64,000 nt of DNA from Lentimicrobium sp. (lineage in GTDB: Bacteria; Bacteroidota; Bacteroidia; Bacteroidales; Lentimicrobiaceae): contig JAMLHF010000006.1 of NCBI GenBank assembly GCA_023957275.1, positions 32,494 to 96,493 of the forward strand. Reading direction: 5' to 3'. The position numbers and the translations under genes were made by a program. Positions within the stretch are counted from its first letter, which is position 1. Every line of letters starts with the position of its first letter. This document shows positions 35,642 to 44,871 of the stretch, piece after piece. A model generated the notes under the pieces. That model worked only from the letters and a program-made list of their open reading frames with translations. It made no database searches and was not told the DNA's origin.

Positions 35642-37762
35642 TTATTTCAGCCCACGCTTTTTCAGCAGAGGTTCCTGCGATGGATCCTGTCCCCTGAATT
35701 TTCTGTACTGCTCCATGCCTTCATCATTTCCGTTTTCGGCCAGGCAGTGCTTCCTGAATGCAGCTGCCAGTTCCTTGTTAAAGATGTCGCCCGATTGCCT
35801 GAAATAATCAAACGCGTCGGAATCAAGTACTGCGGCCCACAGGTAAACATAATATCCTGCAGCATAACCGCCATCAAAAATATGTGAGAAATAAGTGGTA
35901 CGGTAACGCGGGAGAATTTCCGGAATGAGACCGATCCGGTCCATGGCCTCTTTTTCAAAAGCATTGATATCATCAATGATAGCAGGAGTTCCGAGCTTGT
36001 GATAGTCAAGGTCCAGGATAGAAGCGGCAATGTATTCAACAGTGGTAAATCCCTGGTTGAAATGACTGGAATTGGTAAGCTTTTCTATCAGGTTATCCGG
36101 AATAATTTCACCGGTTTCGTAATGCCGGGCATACATGCGGAGTACCTCGGGTTCACCTGCCCAGTTTTCCATGATCTGTGAAGGCAGTTCAACAAAGTCC
36201 CTGGCAACATTCCCTGCTGTCCGGGTGTACCTGCCTTCCGTAAACAGCCCGTGCAACGCATGTCCGAATTCATGAAACAGGGTGGTGGTTTCGTCCCAAC
36301 TCAGAAGGGCCGGTACATTTCCGGAAGGCGGCGTAAAATTGCATACAATGGAAACGATGGGATCAACCTTTTTGCCGTTTTCCCATCCTGCCGACTGAAA
36401 TCCGGTACACCAGGCGCCCCCGCTTTTTTCGGCACGGGGGAAGTAGTCGAGATAGAGAATTCCAAGATGGGAACCATCAGCCTCCTTAACTTCAAAAGTC
36501 TCAACATCTTTCTGATAAACAGGCAGATTCGTAAGTTTGGTAAATGTGATGCCATACAGCTTATTGGCAACCTCAAACATCCCGTCCCTCACGTTTTCAA
36601 GCTTCAGGTAAGGTTTGATCTGTGTTTCATCCAGATCATATTTTTGTTTGCGGAGTTTTTCAGCATAATACCACCAGTCCCACGATTCAAGTTTAAAACT
36701 GTTGCCTTCCGCAGCGGCGATTTTCTGCATTTCAGCAAGATCTGATTTTGCTACCGGTAAAGCTGACCGAAAAAGATCACTCAGAAATTTGTCCACATTG
36801 CCTGTGGTTTTAGCCATATTTTCATCAATAACATAGGCGGCGAAATTGTCGAACCCGAGCAGCCTGGCTTTTTCGGCCCTCAGTCTCACAATATCCTTTA
36901 CAATCTGTTTGTTGTCGCTGGCATTGTCGTTGTTGCCCCGCATAAAATATCCCCGGTAGAGCTTTTCCCTGAGGCTGCGGTTATCGGCATACTGCAAAAA
37001 AGGAATCAGGCTGGGTTTGGCCAGCGTGAAAACCCATTTTCCTTCGTCTCCGGTGCTTTTGGCAGCTTCAGCAGCGGCAGCAATTACCCCTTCGGGTAAT
37101 CCGGCCAGGTCCTCCTGCTTTTCAATGACCAGTTTAAAGTTTTTATTGATTTCGGCCAGCTGGTTTTCACCGAACCTGACCTGAAGCATTGCCAGCTCTT
37201 CATTGATTTTCCTTAGTGTTTTCTGCTGACCGGCAGGGAGATTCGCCCCCTGACGTTCAAAATCACGGTAATATTTCTCAACAACCCTGATCTGTTGATC
37301 ATCGAGCCCTGATTCATGCCTTTTTTCATATACTTTCCTGATCCGGCTGAAAAGTTCCGGGTTCATCGAGATATCATCCTGATGTTTCGACATCAGCGGT
37401 GAAATCTTACGGGCAATCTCCTGCATCTGATCATTGGTGTGGGCGCCGCTAAGATTGTAGAAGACGTAACTGACCCTGGTGAGTAGCTTCCCTGATTTAT
37501 CATAGGCAAGGATGGTGTTTTCAAAATCAGGCTCATCAAGGTTTCCTGTAATGGCTGTAATTTCTTCAGCCTGTTGCCTGATACCTTCAATGAAAGCAGG
37601 CAGGTAATGCGATGTGTCAATTTTGTCGAACGGAGGTACCTGGAACGGTGTGGTGTATTCCGAAAAGAATGGATTCTCCGGTTCTGTGGCTGTTTGCTTT
37701 TGCTGACATCCGGTAATGGAGAGGATGGCCATAGTGAGTAGTGGAAGCAGGTAGTTTTTCAT
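35642..37762 (-). CDS. dcp: M3 family zinc metallopeptidase lipoprotein (peptidyl-dipeptidase Dcp-like)
   Basis: A 706-residue peptidase with a lipoprotein signal (SITGC, C19), so probably anchored in the periplasm or outer membrane rather than cytoplasmic as in E. coli. The zinc site HEFGHALHGLF near residue 496 defines family M3. Surrounding blocks (NFTPPSGNVPALLSWDETTTLFHEFGH; FSHIFDGGYAAGYYVYLWA) match Dcp/oligopeptidase A enzymes, which trim dipeptides or cleave short peptides. The N-terminus FQVPPFDKIDTSHYLPAF is typical of Dcp. It probably digests peptides taken up as nutrients. Length is normal. Confidence 0.92.
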   Translation of the reverse strand: MKNYLLPLLTMAILSITGCQQKQTATEPENPFFSEYTTPFQVPPFDKIDTSHYLPAFIEGIRQQAEEITAITGNLDEPDFENTILAYDKSGKLLTRVSYVFYNLSGAHTNDQMQEIARKISPLMSKHQDDISMNPELFSRIRKVYEKRHESGLDDQQIRVVEKYYRDFERQGANLPAGQQKTLRKINEELAMLQVRFGENQLAEINKNFKLVIEKQEDLAGLPEGVIAAAAEAAKSTGDEGKWVFTLAKPSLIPFLQYADNRSLREKLYRGYFMRGNNDNASDNKQIVKDIVRLRAEKARLLGFDNFAAYVIDENMAKTTGNVDKFLSDLFRSALPVAKSDLAEMQKIAAAEGNSFKLESWDWWYYAEKLRKQKYDLDETQIKPYLKLENVRDGMFEVANKLYGITFTKLTNLPVYQKDVETFEVKEADGSHLGILYLDYFPRAEKSGGAWCTGFQSAGWENGKKVDPIVSIVCNFTPPSGNVPALLSWDETTTLFHEFGHALHGLFTEGRYTRTAGNVARDFVELPSQIMENWAGEPEVLRMYARHYETGEIIPDNLIEKLTNSSHFNQGFTTVEYIAASILDLDYHKLGTPAIIDDINAFEKEAMDRIGLIPEILPRYRTTYFSHIFDGGYAAGYYVYLWAAVLDSDAFDYFRQSGDIFNKELAAAFRKHCLAENGNDEGMEQYRKFRGQDPSQEPLLKKRGLK

Positions 37763-37901
37763 GAAAGATTTAGTTTAATGGGAAAAGTTTAATTGAAAAC
37801 GGTGCAAATGTATTGGGTATATTTTTAATTACAAGAGGGCGGCTTAATTTAATTCTGACCTGAAACGGTCTGCTTATCATGCTGAAGCACAGGAACTGCC
37901 A

Positions 37902-38540
37902 CTACCGGGCCGGAGTTTTGGGTATAAAGACACCTCTGGCGGTATTTCCGATGATATTGGTGAATGCCGCATCAAATGCGCCGCCTATCAGGCCTCCGGC
38001 CAGTGGAACCGCTTTCCCGAGATTGATGATCCCTTTTCCGCCGCTTTTTGAGAGCAGGGCGATCCCGACTTTTTGATTAATGGCCTGGATGGCGCTCCCG
38101 GAAATACGGCTGATCAACAGGGATGTTAAATTCTTTCCCAGTAAAATGCCGGTTTCCTGCAGGATATCTTTTGCTGCGTTACCGGCGAGGCAGAGGTAAA
38201 CCAGTGTTTTCACCCGGTCGTCGCGCAGGTCGTACCCGCCCATATAAGCGATGGCGGCCACCATCCTTATCTGAATGTATAAGACGCTTGCCAGATTTGC
38301 AGGGATAGCGGCCGGCAGGGTGATAATTCCTCCCAGTCCTGTGAGAAATCCGCTTGAGCCGGCTTTTATATTCTGCATGCGGATTAACGTGTTGACCTGC
38401 TTTCGCAATGTGCCTTCCTGCCGCAGGTATGATTCTCCCAGCCCTGATGCGGTGTCAGTGCCCGGAAGCCCTGTCAATGCCTTTTCATATAGCATATCAA
38501 GAAGCTGAAGTAATGATTTCCGGTTCGTTATTTTCAGCAT
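37902..38540 (-). CDS. EcsC family protein
   Basis: A 212-residue protein matching the EcsC family: SSGFLTGLGGIITLPAAIPANLASVLYIQIRMVAAIAYMGGYD is the diagnostic core, with VYLCLAGNAAKDIL and a glycine-rich hydrophobic end (LAGGLIGGAFDAAFTNIIGNTA). Hydrophobic amphipathic segments suggest membrane association. The biochemical role of the family is unknown; it is named after a gene next to the Bacillus Ecs transporter, and there is no such transporter here. It stands between the M3 peptidase and an MFS transporter on the same strand. Confidence 0.85.
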   Translation of the reverse strand: MLKITNRKSLLQLLDMLYEKALTGLPGTDTASGLGESYLRQEGTLRKQVNTLIRMQNIKAGSSGFLTGLGGIITLPAAIPANLASVLYIQIRMVAAIAYMGGYDLRDDRVKTLVYLCLAGNAAKDILQETGILLGKNLTSLLISRISGSAIQAINQKVGIALLSKSGGKGIINLGKAVPLAGGLIGGAFDAAFTNIIGNTARGVFIPKTPAR

Positions 38541-38618
38541 ATTCTGTTTTGGCAGGATTCAACCGTGGGTCAGTGATAGCATGGCCCGAAAAGGATCAGT
38601 TAAATGGCGGGCTGATAC

Positions 38619-40031
38619 TTATATTTTGCCGGCCGTGATTTTTTGGTTCACTACCTTCAATGTGAGCAGAAGGAAAAAGGTCCCGATGATAAAGAACGAA
38701 GCAATGGCCAGCACGGAATACCTCATACTCCCTGTAATCGCCTCTATGATGCCAAAACTGAACGTGCCGGCAACGGTAGCCAGTTTTTCCATTACGTCAT
38801 AAAAGCTGAAATAACTGGTGTGATCCGTGGTTTCTTCAGGCAGCATCTTACTGTAGGTCGATCTGGCCAGAGCCTGCGACCCGCCCATCACAATACCGAT
38901 AAAAAACGCAGCAATCATAAACTGCACGGAATTGCTGATGTAATAGGCGCCCACGCAGATTAAAATCCAGGCAAATACAGAGATCAGCAGCGCCTGCAGA
39001 TTGCCGAAACGGGCAGAAAGCCGGGAGAACATCCAGGCGCCGCCCATGCCCACCAGTTGAATGATGAGTATGGTCGGAATCAGCACATCCTCTTTCAGCC
39101 CGATTTCCTTTTCACCGTAAGTTGCAGCCATAAACATGACGGTAAGCAGTCCCATCATCACAAAAAAGAAGCCGATCAGGTAAAAACTGAGCTTTCTGGA
39201 ACTTCTGACTTTTTGAAAGACTTTGTCAAGCTCTTTGTATCCCTCCAGAAAGATATTGGTCTCCTTCTCCTTTCTTCTTTTTCTGAAAGTATACCTTGGC
39301 AGGCGCCGGAAAGTGATCTGTGAAAAACCGATCCACCAGAGAAAGACAGTCAGGAAAGAGATGCGGGCCGGCAGAAAGGGGTCGCTGATGCCAAACCATC
39401 CCGGTTTCATAATCATCAGCAGGTTAAAAAGCAGCAGAACCACTCCTCCGAGGTAGCCGAGCGAATAGCCGCGGGCACTCACCCTGTCCTGATCAGCCGT
39501 TTCGCAGATTACCGGAAGGAAAGAGTTGTAAAACACAATGCTGCCGCCGTAGCCCACGGTTCCTAAAGTAAAGGCGATAATTCCGAGTTCAACGTTTGAG
39601 CTGTTAAAGAAAAACAGCGCTCCGCATGATATGGCTCCCAGCCAGGTAAAAAACTGCATGAAAGATTTGCGTCTCCCGGTATAGTCGGCCAGCGAAGACA
39701 ACATCGGTGAAAAAAAGGCAACTATCAGGTAGGCGGCAGCAATTGACCATGAGTAAAGTACGGTGTTGATAACTTCCAGCCCGAAAAAACTGACCGTAAA
39801 ATCCTCCGGGCCACTGCGGGTAACCTGATTGTAATAGATGGGAAAAATTGTCGAGGCTATGGTCAACTGGTAAACCGAGTTTGCCCAGTCGTACATCACC
39901 CACCCATGGATTACCTTTTTATCTCCCTTACGGATCGCTGAGTTTCTGATTGCTTTTTTCAACCGCAGTTTTTTTTGAAAACATGCTAAGGTATGGAAAT
40001 TGTTTTGCCCGGTATGCAGGGGGCCGGTCAA
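38619..40031 (-). CDS. UMF1-type MFS transporter
   Basis: A membrane protein of up to 470 residues with about 12 helices and the UMF1 (Atg22-like) N-terminal signature HGWVMYDWANSVYQLTI. Other family features are the cytoplasmic RKRRKEKE loop between the halves and GGSQALARSTYSKMLP near helix 10. The substrate of the family is not established in bacteria; permeation of amino acids or other small molecules is assumed from yeast Atg22. The start is uncertain: the ATG at 40031 adds some 45 residues not typical of the family, while a TTG at 39962 would begin KKAIRNSAIRKGDKK, nearer the expected N-terminus. Confidence 0.87.
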   Translation of the reverse strand: MTGPLHTGQNNFHTLACFQKKLRLKKAIRNSAIRKGDKKVIHGWVMYDWANSVYQLTIASTIFPIYYNQVTRSGPEDFTVSFFGLEVINTVLYSWSIAAAYLIVAFFSPMLSSLADYTGRRKSFMQFFTWLGAISCGALFFFNSSNVELGIIAFTLGTVGYGGSIVFYNSFLPVICETADQDRVSARGYSLGYLGGVVLLLFNLLMIMKPGWFGISDPFLPARISFLTVFLWWIGFSQITFRRLPRYTFRKRRKEKETNIFLEGYKELDKVFQKVRSSRKLSFYLIGFFFVMMGLLTVMFMAATYGEKEIGLKEDVLIPTILIIQLVGMGGAWMFSRLSARFGNLQALLISVFAWILICVGAYYISNSVQFMIAAFFIGIVMGGSQALARSTYSKMLPEETTDHTSYFSFYDVMEKLATVAGTFSFGIIEAITGSMRYSVLAIASFFIIGTFFLLLTLKVVNQKITAGKI

Positions 40032-40124
40032 TTTTTATGAGAATCTTACGTATTTCTGATTACTTTTTGACCTACCGTCCATAAATAGTTTTACAACGGA
40101 GTGTGGCAACTTGTCCTGAATCAG

Positions 40125-40132
40125 TAATTTTG
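40125..40132 (+). promoter_or_regulatory. -7 promoter element for the zinc-ribbon membrane protein
   Basis: TAATTTTG fits TAnnTTTG, 44 nt before the ATG at 40177. The nearest TTG (40111) is too close to serve as a -33 element. Confidence 0.4.
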
Positions 40133-40176
40133 CAGCACTCTATTAAAACGTGTGACACTAAATAATCTCTTTTACT

Positions 40177-40479
40177 ATGACCATTGCCTGGTTTATCTCG
40201 CTTTTATTGATTTATCTGATCCTTTCTTTATTGATATCTGCACTGGCAGTCCGTAAAAAGATAGGGCGGCTGAAAGTTTTTTTATTCAGCATGTTGCTGA
40301 CACCGCTTGCCGGCCTTCTGGTGTACAAACTTTCAGCACCGGCGCACGTGTTGAACATTCAGCGTTATCGCTGTGTAAGATGTGGTGTTGATTTTACCGA
40401 GCCAATAGGGGATTGCCCTTATTGTAAAAAAGAGGGCCGGCACACCAGCCTCCATGCCATTCAGATTGTTTGTGTCTGA
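40177..40479 (+). CDS. small membrane protein with C-terminal zinc ribbon
   Basis: A 100-residue protein with two membrane helices (FISLLLIYLILSLLISALAV and VFLFSMLLTPLAGLLVY) joined by a basic turn. A cytoplasmic tail follows with two CxxC knuckles (RCVRCGVDFTEPIGDCPYCKKEG), which would bind one zinc ion. Small membrane zinc-ribbon proteins are common in Bacteroidota and usually unnamed. No partner is suggested by the neighbours. The reading frame, promoter element and intact cysteine spacing make it a real gene. Confidence 0.75.
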   Translation: MTIAWFISLLLIYLILSLLISALAVRKKIGRLKVFLFSMLLTPLAGLLVYKLSAPAHVLNIQRYRCVRCGVDFTEPIGDCPYCKKEGRHTSLHAIQIVCV

Positions 40480-40554
40480 TAATCCAGTTAGCCTTTATCT
40501 GATTTATTGATTTTGCTGCTGATGACAACGGCTGCTAGTTTTTTTTCTGCCCCG

Positions 40555-40585
40555 TTGATTTATTGTTTTTCATTCCCTATCTTCG
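40555..40585 (+). promoter_or_regulatory. promoter of the D15-type barrel gene
   Basis: TTG at 40555-40557 and TATCTTCG at 40578-40585, separated by 20 nt, approximate the Bacteroidota promoter (one mismatch in TAnnTTTG). Its position shows that translation starts at ATG 40608, not at the in-frame TTG at 40563. Confidence 0.45.
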
Positions 40586-40607
40586 GCCATTCTTTAAACC
40601 GAAGCCG

Positions 40608-41978
40608 ATGAAAAAGATAATTTTATTGCTGAAGGTTGCAGCTGCCGCAGCCTGCTGCTTTCTTGTGTTTTCTCCTGTTCAGGTTATGGCGCAAGCCGAC
40701 ACTGTTAATCTGACGGTGGCAGAGCAGTCGAAAAAGGGGCTTAACCTTGGAGCCTTGCCTGCCGTAGCCTTCGATTCTGACATTGGATTTCAGTACGGAC
40801 TGCTGGCCAACCTGTTCCAGTATGGCGATGGTACAGTATATCCGGATTACCGCTGGTCGCTGTATGCGGAATGGTCGCGTACGACCAAGGGAAGCGGCAT
40901 CAATCAGGTTTTCTTTGATTCAAAGTACCTTTTGCCACACCATATCAGGGTTACGGCTGATTTCAGTTTTCTTACGGAGCAGGCCCTGGACTTCTACGGG
41001 TTCAACGGATATGAATCCATTTACAATCCTTCATTTACTGATGAAGAAGATCCCGCATACATCACCCGTGTTTTTTACCGGCACGAAAGAAAACTGGCAA
41101 GGATAACCCTTGATTTTCAGCAGAAAATCGGCGACCTGCCCCTGAGATGGGCCGCAGGTTACGGATTTTTCAATTCCAGGATTGGCTCCGTGGATATTGA
41201 AAAACTCAATAAGGGGCGCGATGAAGAGGATTTGCTGCCGGAGGAGGAAGGGCTTTATGACAAATATGTAAAATGGGGTTTGATCCCCGCCGAAGAGGCT
41301 GACGGAGGAACACATAATTTCCTGAAGGCCGGCCTTGTTTACGATACCCGCGACAATGAACCCAATCCCAACCGGGGAATCTGGTCGGAAATGGTAATTA
41401 TGACGGCCCCGCGTTTTTTGGGAAACAGCGAAACGGCATATACGAAACTGGCCCTTACACACCGTCAGTACCTGACGTTGAAAAAGAACACCCTTACTTT
41501 CGCTTACCGGCTGGGATGGCAGGGAACCATCGACGGGAAGGCCCCGTTTTATATGCAGCCTTACATGATCAATACCTATACTAAGTCTACGAAAAACGAC
41601 GGTCTTGGCGGAGCCCGCTCACTCAGAGGCATCCTTCGCAACAGGGTAGTCGGCGATGCATTTACCTATGGCAATTTTGAATTGCGCTATAAATTCCTGA
41701 AATTCCATAAATGGAAACAGAATTTTTACTTTTCACTGAATGGCTTCAGCGATATGGGCATGATCACGAAAACCATAGATATTAATCTGGCGGGTATTCC
41801 GGAAGAAGAGAAAACAGGGCTTTTTAAATCCGAAGATCAGGGGTTACACATCTCTTATGGTGCCGGGCTGCGCATCGCTATGAATCAAAACTTCATCGTG
41901 GCGGTGGATTATGGTCTTGCCGGCGATAAAAGAGATGGCGATAAAGGAATGTATATCAACCTGGGATTTATGTTTTAG
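40608..41978 (+). CDS. BamA/TamA-like outer-membrane protein (D15 surface antigen domain)
   Basis: A 456-residue protein: signal peptide ending QVMAQ, then a 16-strand barrel of the D15 type with no POTRA domains. Signs are FLKAGLVYDTRDNEPNPNRGIWSE, the late segment GGARSLRGILRNRVVGDAF (the conserved R-G-[ILV]-R region of Omp85 loop L6), and the terminal strand DKGMYINLGFMF. Absence of POTRA repeats means it is not BamA itself. Such short Omp85 proteins in Bacteroidota have unknown roles. It ends at a two-way terminator shared with the convergent deiminase gene. Confidence 0.85.
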   Translation: MKKIILLLKVAAAAACCFLVFSPVQVMAQADTVNLTVAEQSKKGLNLGALPAVAFDSDIGFQYGLLANLFQYGDGTVYPDYRWSLYAEWSRTTKGSGINQVFFDSKYLLPHHIRVTADFSFLTEQALDFYGFNGYESIYNPSFTDEEDPAYITRVFYRHERKLARITLDFQQKIGDLPLRWAAGYGFFNSRIGSVDIEKLNKGRDEEDLLPEEEGLYDKYVKWGLIPAEEADGGTHNFLKAGLVYDTRDNEPNPNRGIWSEMVIMTAPRFLGNSETAYTKLALTHRQYLTLKKNTLTFAYRLGWQGTIDGKAPFYMQPYMINTYTKSTKNDGLGGARSLRGILRNRVVGDAFTYGNFELRYKFLKFHKWKQNFYFSLNGFSDMGMITKTIDINLAGIPEEEKTGLFKSEDQGLHISYGAGLRIAMNQNFIVAVDYGLAGDKRDGDKGMYINLGFMF

Positions 41979-42000
41979 TGATCAATAAGTCCCGGACAAA

Positions 42001-42042
42001 AAGAACACCCGTTGGCATTGCTGCCGGCGGGTGTTCTTTTTT
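42001..42042. terminator. bidirectional intrinsic terminator
   Basis: AAGAACACCCG (42001-42011) pairs perfectly with CGGGTGTTCTT (42028-42038). T-runs follow on both strands (TTTTTT on plus, AAAAAG on the left side read as T on minus). It serves the convergent barrel and deiminase genes. Confidence 0.88.
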
Positions 42043-42109
42043 CACTTTTGAGGACCTGAAATTTTTCCTGAACTATCGAGCCAGGGGAAAATGATCTTCC
42101 GGCACCTGG

Positions 42110-44509
42110 CTAGTTTCTGATCAGTTTAACCGTTTTGTGGTATCCGTCAGCATCAATATGCAGCATATAAATGCCCCGCGGAAGTCCGGGTGCTTCAAAA
42201 CGCAGACTTTCGCCCTCCTGAAGGTTGTAAAACGCTTTCTTCATGATTACCCTGCCGGTCATTTCGGCCAGCCTGATGACTGTATTGCGGCTGGTCATAC
42301 CTGAAATGCCAATGTTATATGCTCCGGCGCCCGGATTCGGGTACACGCGGATTTCCGGCTCCCTGAATCCGGCCGCTGCAGCGGTATTCACCGTAACGGT
42401 CATTGTTACCGGAATGATGAGTTCGGGGTTGTCCGGGTCGTTCGAAAGTATGGTAAGAAAGCCCTGGTAAGCGCCAAGCTCCATTCCTGTTGCGTCAAAG
42501 GTCACTGAAATTTCCTGTGTTTCGCCGGGGGCAAGGCTGCCTTCGGTGATATCTGAACTCAGCCAGTTTCCGGTAGGTATGGCACGAACAAACTTTACCG
42601 AAATATTTTTTGCCTGGTGACCGCCGTCTCCGTAGCTGTCTTCAATCCAGAATTTCCATGTGCCCTGCATCTCTTCACCGGCAATCCGGATATCGGAAAT
42701 TGTATAATTACCGTTCGACTGACCTGAAGCCAGCATCACCTGGGCACCTGAAGGGGATTCAGCCCAGAACGAACCTTCTGAAGGGTAGTTGTCGGTTGTC
42801 CAGCTATAAGATACGATCAGTTCACTGATGGATCCCGGTTCAGTCAGATTCAGCGAAGTCCATCCGTTCTCAGTCCATGTATTGTAATTGTAGGCAGTGC
42901 CGGCAGGACTGTTGGTAAGGGTACGGGTCAGGGTATCCGCGATGTCCGTTGAAGCGGAGATATAATAATTAAGGCTGATTTGTCCGGGATTGCTGAGGCT
43001 GAGGGATAGAGTTTCCGATTCGTTCTGCATGGTGGTGGCCTCCAGCGCCTGTGGTGTTGTGACGGCCTGCGCGAAGAGCTGCTCTCCGATATAGAACTCA
43101 TGCGGATCCGGCCGGCCGATAAAAGGATGATTTTCACTGCGGCCGGAAGCATCTGCTGCATGAATGTAATACTGAACAGTACTGCCGTATTCCGGGGAAG
43201 GCAGGGTTGCAGTCCAGTTTTCACCCATTGTATTGGTCATTTTGATGGTATCAAAATGTGAATAAGGATTCGGATTGATTCTGTATATCAGGAGTACTGA
43301 ATCAGCAATTACTTCCGCACCGCTGTATGCCGCGACATTGGCTGCAAAAGCCAGGGTGCTGCCGGTTTCAATATTGCCGAGCAGCGGGATATGCCTGATT
43401 CTGAGCATTTCAGGGTCCGCCATCTCATGGGTCCGGCAATGCAGCGCATCGGTTGATTCCCAGGGGGTGCCTGAAGGGCCCGGAATTCCAAAAATCTTAT
43501 ACCCCGGCATGGCCTGGCGATATACATCCAATGCCGGTTGATCATGCTGAGATCCCATTATCGGAACGAAGACCTTGTCGTTGAGGATAAATGAATTGGT
43601 ATAGGGTTGGTTCTGGGGTGTATTGACCCGGTATATTTCATAAGGAACACCCCACGGAGTTGTGACAGAAGCGAAGTAAGCCACGGTTGCTTCTATTTCG
43701 TCGTATTGCGGATGGGAGGCAGGCACCGATCGTATCAGGATTTTGTTTGTAGCCAGGTATTTGCCCCAGCAATCGATATGGTCAATATAGGTATTGTTGG
43801 GATCTTCAACCACATGGTAATCATTGATGCCCAGATAAGCCTGCATCTTCTGGTCGACCTGGGCCGGCGTCAGGTCCGGATTTTCCGTATAGGCAATGGT
43901 TGTTGATGCAGCCATTCCGTAACTGTCGCTCATATAGTTACCGCCCGTTTGGACGACATTCATTCCGAACCAGGGGATACCGAGGGCCTCGGCAACCACC
44001 TTGGGAGCTTCATCGTCCCCGGGTCGTGGCCGGTTATAAGGAAAATCAACGATTCCAATCTGATTGTTGCCATAGGCAATATACCATGGACCATAATCCC
44101 GGGTCCAGTAGCTGTCGGTAGAAGCGTAAATAAAACTGCAGTTTTGCAGGTTAACCCCGGCCTGCGTATATATATTTCTGACGGTATTTTCCTGCGAAAG
44201 GTTAGTAACCAGGGTGGTAACAATGGCATCGCGGGCCATCTCCCTTATCAGTGATACCGGAATGCCGAATGGATAGCGGACAAGCACGCCTTTGGCCCGT
44301 TCAAACTCGCCGAGGCTGAAAACTGCTCCTTCGGGTGGATCTGTCTCGACAAATCCGCGGCCGATCAGGTGCCTGTTCAGCTGCTCCTCCGGCGTCATAT
44401 GGTGGGTAAGCGGTTGTACCGGATATCTTTCCGGCTCCTGGGCGTTCAATTGAAGAGTCAGGGCAGTCAGTATCAGCAGTGTCAGGTTTTTGTACAGGTG
44501 TGATTTCAT
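42110..44509 (-). CDS. secreted peptidylarginine deiminase (PPAD-like) with T9SS sorting domain
   Basis: A 799-residue exported deiminase of the guanidino-group-modifying fold. The signal peptide ends at LNAQ. The catalytic domain covers about 30-365. Compared with P. gingivalis PPAD (known residues W127, D130, R152, R154, Y233, H236, D238, N297, C351), the equivalents here are W135, D138, R160, R162, Y241, H244, D246, N305 and C358, in nearly the same spacing. After an Ig-like domain comes a P-domain-like jelly roll (about 500-635: GTAYNYNTWTENGWTSLNL, MQGTWKFWIEDSYGDGG), an ASPM/BACON-like strand domain, and a sorting domain (VYPNPGAGAYNIGISG, YHKTVKLIRN). I infer conversion of C-terminal peptidyl-arginine to citrulline at the cell surface. 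Agmatine deiminase is the alternative. Confidence 0.85.
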   Translation of the reverse strand: MKSHLYKNLTLLILTALTLQLNAQEPERYPVQPLTHHMTPEEQLNRHLIGRGFVETDPPEGAVFSLGEFERAKGVLVRYPFGIPVSLIREMARDAIVTTLVTNLSQENTVRNIYTQAGVNLQNCSFIYASTDSYWTRDYGPWYIAYGNNQIGIVDFPYNRPRPGDDEAPKVVAEALGIPWFGMNVVQTGGNYMSDSYGMAASTTIAYTENPDLTPAQVDQKMQAYLGINDYHVVEDPNNTYIDHIDCWGKYLATNKILIRSVPASHPQYDEIEATVAYFASVTTPWGVPYEIYRVNTPQNQPYTNSFILNDKVFVPIMGSQHDQPALDVYRQAMPGYKIFGIPGPSGTPWESTDALHCRTHEMADPEMLRIRHIPLLGNIETGSTLAFAANVAAYSGAEVIADSVLLIYRINPNPYSHFDTIKMTNTMGENWTATLPSPEYGSTVQYYIHAADASGRSENHPFIGRPDPHEFYIGEQLFAQAVTTPQALEATTMQNESETLSLSLSNPGQISLNYYISASTDIADTLTRTLTNSPAGTAYNYNTWTENGWTSLNLTEPGSISELIVSYSWTTDNYPSEGSFWAESPSGAQVMLASGQSNGNYTISDIRIAGEEMQGTWKFWIEDSYGDGGHQAKNISVKFVRAIPTGNWLSSDITEGSLAPGETQEISVTFDATGMELGAYQGFLTILSNDPDNPELIIPVTMTVTVNTAAAAGFREPEIRVYPNPGAGAYNIGISGMTSRNTVIRLAEMTGRVIMKKAFYNLQEGESLRFEAPGLPRGIYMLHIDADGYHKTVKLIRN

Positions 44510-44871
44510 TCGTTAAGGTTTATATACTCGACGGGCAAAGTTAAAAAAATGTTGATCTGATTGATGTAAGGAAAACGGTTCCGCCTCCGCGGATTTCATT
44601 CTTTCTGTTAAGAGGATAACTGAAATACTGCATGAACGGTTATTAAAAAATCTGATGTTGATGAACTTCAGCGAAACACAAAGAGATTACTTTTCAGAAC
44701 GGAACGGATTAAAGTCAATATAGCTCCTGATTTGTTCCGGGCGTGCACAAACGCCCCTGTTTCGATGGATTATTTCAATCTTTTCTCTAAAAGAGTGAAT
44801 CGGAAAGGCGAAGATCTTTTTGACAATCATCTTTGAAATTGATTATTTTTGTTTCCGGTTAATAAGGATAC
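44510..44871. other. intergenic region upstream of the ECF sigma gene
   Basis: No gene seen. It separates the divergent deiminase and sigma factor genes and contains a 6-bp hairpin GGGCGT/ACGCCC at 44739-44756 and the sigma gene promoter at 44820-44851. Confidence 0.55.
44820..44851 (+). promoter_or_regulatory. housekeeping promoter of the ECF sigma gene
   Basis: TTG (44820-44822), 21-nt spacer, TATTTTTG (44844-44851): a full match to the Bacteroidota -33/-7 promoter, 20 nt before the ATG at 44872. The sigma gene is thus read by the housekeeping sigma factor. Confidence 0.65.

Noticed and set aside
42110-44509. Agmatine deiminase involved in polyamine synthesis
   Set aside because: The signal peptide, T9SS tail and the arginine pair R160/R162 match the secreted PPAD type rather than the cytoplasmic enzyme.
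44739-44756. Hairpin GGGCGT/ACGCCC as a terminator
   Set aside because: The stem is short and no T-run follows on either strand, and it lies between two gene starts rather than after a gene.
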